From contig NZ_JABWQX020000001.1 in assembly GCF_014268655.2 (NCBI RefSeq), positions 558,001 through 622,000 of the forward strand: 64,000 nucleotides of DNA, read 5' to 3'. The position numbers and the translations under genes are program-made. Shown here one piece after another: positions 62,948 through 64,000 of this stretch. The DNA comes from Pseudomonas marvdashtae. GTDB lineage: Bacteria; Pseudomonadota; Gammaproteobacteria; Pseudomonadales; Pseudomonadaceae. Position 1 is the first letter of the stretch; each line of letters begins with the position of its first letter. The notes beneath the pieces were generated by a model. That model saw nothing but the letters and a program-made list of their open reading frames with translations. It searched no databases and was not told the DNA's origin.

Positions 62948-64000
62948 GCCCCCAACAGGCTTTGTCCGCAGACTCGCAGCGCCTGTCCGGTGACGGCGCC
63001 GGTTCCCGGTTGGGCGAGCCAGGCCACGGCTTCGGCGACATCCTGAGGCAAGCCGCCCTGGCCCAGCGAGCTCATGCGCCGCCCGGCTTCGCGCAGGCCA
63101 AAGGGAATATCGGCAGTCATGCGCGTTTCAATGAAGCCCGGCGCCACCGCATTGATACTGATCCCTCGCATCTGCAGGGCTGGCGCCCAAGCCTGTGCCA
63201 GGCCGATCAGCCCGGCCTTGCTCGCGGCGTAATTGGTTTGGCCGCGATTGCCGGCGATGCCACTGATGGACGCCAGCAAAATCACCCGGCCGTTATCGCG
63301 CAGGGTGCCATTGTCGAGCAGGGCTTTGGTGAGCACTTGCGGTGCGTTGAGGTTGACAGCCAGTACTGCATCCCAGAATTCCGGGGTCATGTTGGCCAGG
63401 GTCTTGTCGCGAGTGATGCCGGCGTTGTGCACCACGATATCGACGCCGTCGGGCAAATGTCCGATCAACTGCGTGGCTGCGTCTTCGGCACAAATGTCCA
63501 GTGTCACGCTGCGCCCGCTCAGGCGCGCAGCCAGCGCTTCGAGATCGGCCTTGGCCTGCGGAACGTCCAGCAGGATCACGTCGGCGCCATCACGGGCGAG
63601 GGTTTCGGCAATCGACGCACCAATGCCGCGCGCCGCGCCGGTAACCAGCGCCTTGAGCCCCGTCAGCGGTCGGGTCCAGTCCTGGACCTGGGTCTCACAG
63701 GCCTTGAGGCGGATGACCTGGCCGGAAACGTAGGCGCTTTTCGGCGACAGGAAGAACCGCAGGGCGCCTTCCAGCTGCGCTTCGGCACCGTCGCCGACGT
63801 ACAGCAATTGCAGCGTCCCGCCGTTGCGCAGCTCCTTGGCCAGGGAACGGCTGAAACCTTCCAAGGCCCGCTGGGCGCTGGCAGCAAACGGATCGCCGAG
63901 GCTTTCCGGGGCGCGGCCGAGGATGACGACATGGGCGCTGTGGTCGAGGTTTTTCATCAGTGGCTGGAAAAACTCGCGCAGCTGCTTGAGCTGGTCAACC
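62944..64000 (-). CDS. High-molecular-weight 3-oxoacyl-ACP/CoA reductase (FabG4-like), 5' end outside window
   Basis: The readable 352 residues end the protein; the frame stays open to the right edge (DQLKQLREFFQPLMKNLDH before the first in-window Met), so the true start lies beyond 64000. A degenerate N-terminal Rossmann-like part is followed by a full SDR domain. The SDR domain has ALVTGAARGIGASIAETLARDGADVILLD, VHNAGITRDKTL, the catalytic SISGIAGNRGQTNYAASKAGLIGL (Ser-Tyr-Lys) and APGFIETRMT. This is the long FabG type of about 450 residues. Coupled with the MaoC gene, it suggests an (R)-3-hydroxyacyl reduction-dehydration pair. Confidence 0.92.
   Translation of the reverse strand, partial: VDQLKQLREFFQPLMKNLDHSAHVVILGRAPESLGDPFAASAQRALEGFSRSLAKELRNGGTLQLLYVGDGAEAQLEGALRFFLSPKSAYVSGQVIRLKACETQVQDWTRPLTGLKALVTGAARGIGASIAETLARDGADVILLDVPQAKADLEALAARLSGRSVTLDICAEDAATQLIGHLPDGVDIVVHNAGITRDKTLANMTPEFWDAVLAVNLNAPQVLTKALLDNGTLRDNGRVILLASISGIAGNRGQTNYAASKAGLIGLAQAWAPALQMRGISINAVAPGFIETRMTADIPFGLREAGRRMSSLGQGGLPQDVAEAVAWLAQPGTGAVTGQALRVCGQSLLGA

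Noticed and set aside
1..64000. tRNA or rRNA genes
   Set aside because: No cloverleaf with TTCGA-type T loop and no rRNA stretch was recognised by eye; the cloverleafs at 115 and 16177 lack tRNA features.

Overview
The window is a stretch of a Pseudomonas chromosome, most likely from the P. fluorescens group. The gene order from ppa to lipA (ppa, mtfA, dedA, eutC-eutB-eat-exaC/eatR, mpl-ubiX, MORN protein, maoC, lrgAB, mpg, proA-nadD-rsfS-rlmH-mrdA-rodA-mltB-rlpA-dacA-ybeD-lipB-lipA) matches what I remember of the PA4031-PA3996 region of P. aeruginosa. GC-rich coding sequence, Pseudomonas-type GTGGCGAGGGAGC repeats and DUF6124 genes agree with this. No tRNA, rRNA, CRISPR array or complete insertion sequence was seen.

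Left part (1-23.3 kb) is accessory. It starts with a DUF6124 gene behind a structured RNA, then a converging rhs toxin gene (C-terminal RNase A-like tip) with its immunity gene. A sulfur/homoserine amino-acid cluster follows: Cys/Met-metabolism PLP lyase, MmuP-like permease, LysR regulator, threonine-synthase-like enzyme, Lrp regulator, homoserine dehydrogenase and an aldehyde dehydrogenase. Next come a Fic gene bracketed by a 20-bp direct repeat, a second structured RNA plus DUF6124 gene, a small membrane protein, and a defence island: an Mrr-type nuclease, a XamI-like restriction-modification pair with a small ribbon-helix-helix gene, and an S24/LexA-type repressor.

Middle part (23.4-43.8 kb) is core metabolism. 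It contains pyrophosphatase, MtfA peptidase, a DedA protein and the ethanolamine locus: ammonia-lyase eutBC, permease eat, aldehyde dehydrogenase exaC and the divergent sigma-54 activator eatR, with a visible -24/-12 promoter and upstream palindrome. Then come mpl-ubiX, a MORN-repeat lipoprotein with a C13/caspase-like protease domain, MaoC, LrgAB, a LON-domain protein, a DedA-PAP2 fusion and a DNA glycosylase.

Right part (43.9-64 kb) is the cell-elongation and lipoate block (proA to lipA, mostly with short gaps or overlaps). It is followed by an orphan short vgrG plus DUF4123 adaptor, a MATE transporter, a MazG-like pyrophosphohydrolase, cmoM, two DUF4136 lipoproteins, and a MaoC/FabG pair that runs off the right edge.

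The most striking observation concerns the two DUF6124 leaders. Both fold into the same cloverleaf with compensatory base changes. In both, a hairpin loop and an adjacent single-stranded segment are complementary to two sites downstream, one of which covers the DUF6124 ribosome binding site. The complementary sequences differ completely between the copies while complementarity is kept. This is the layout of the phage P1/P4 C4 (CI) antisense RNA, here apparently controlling a small protein of unknown function.
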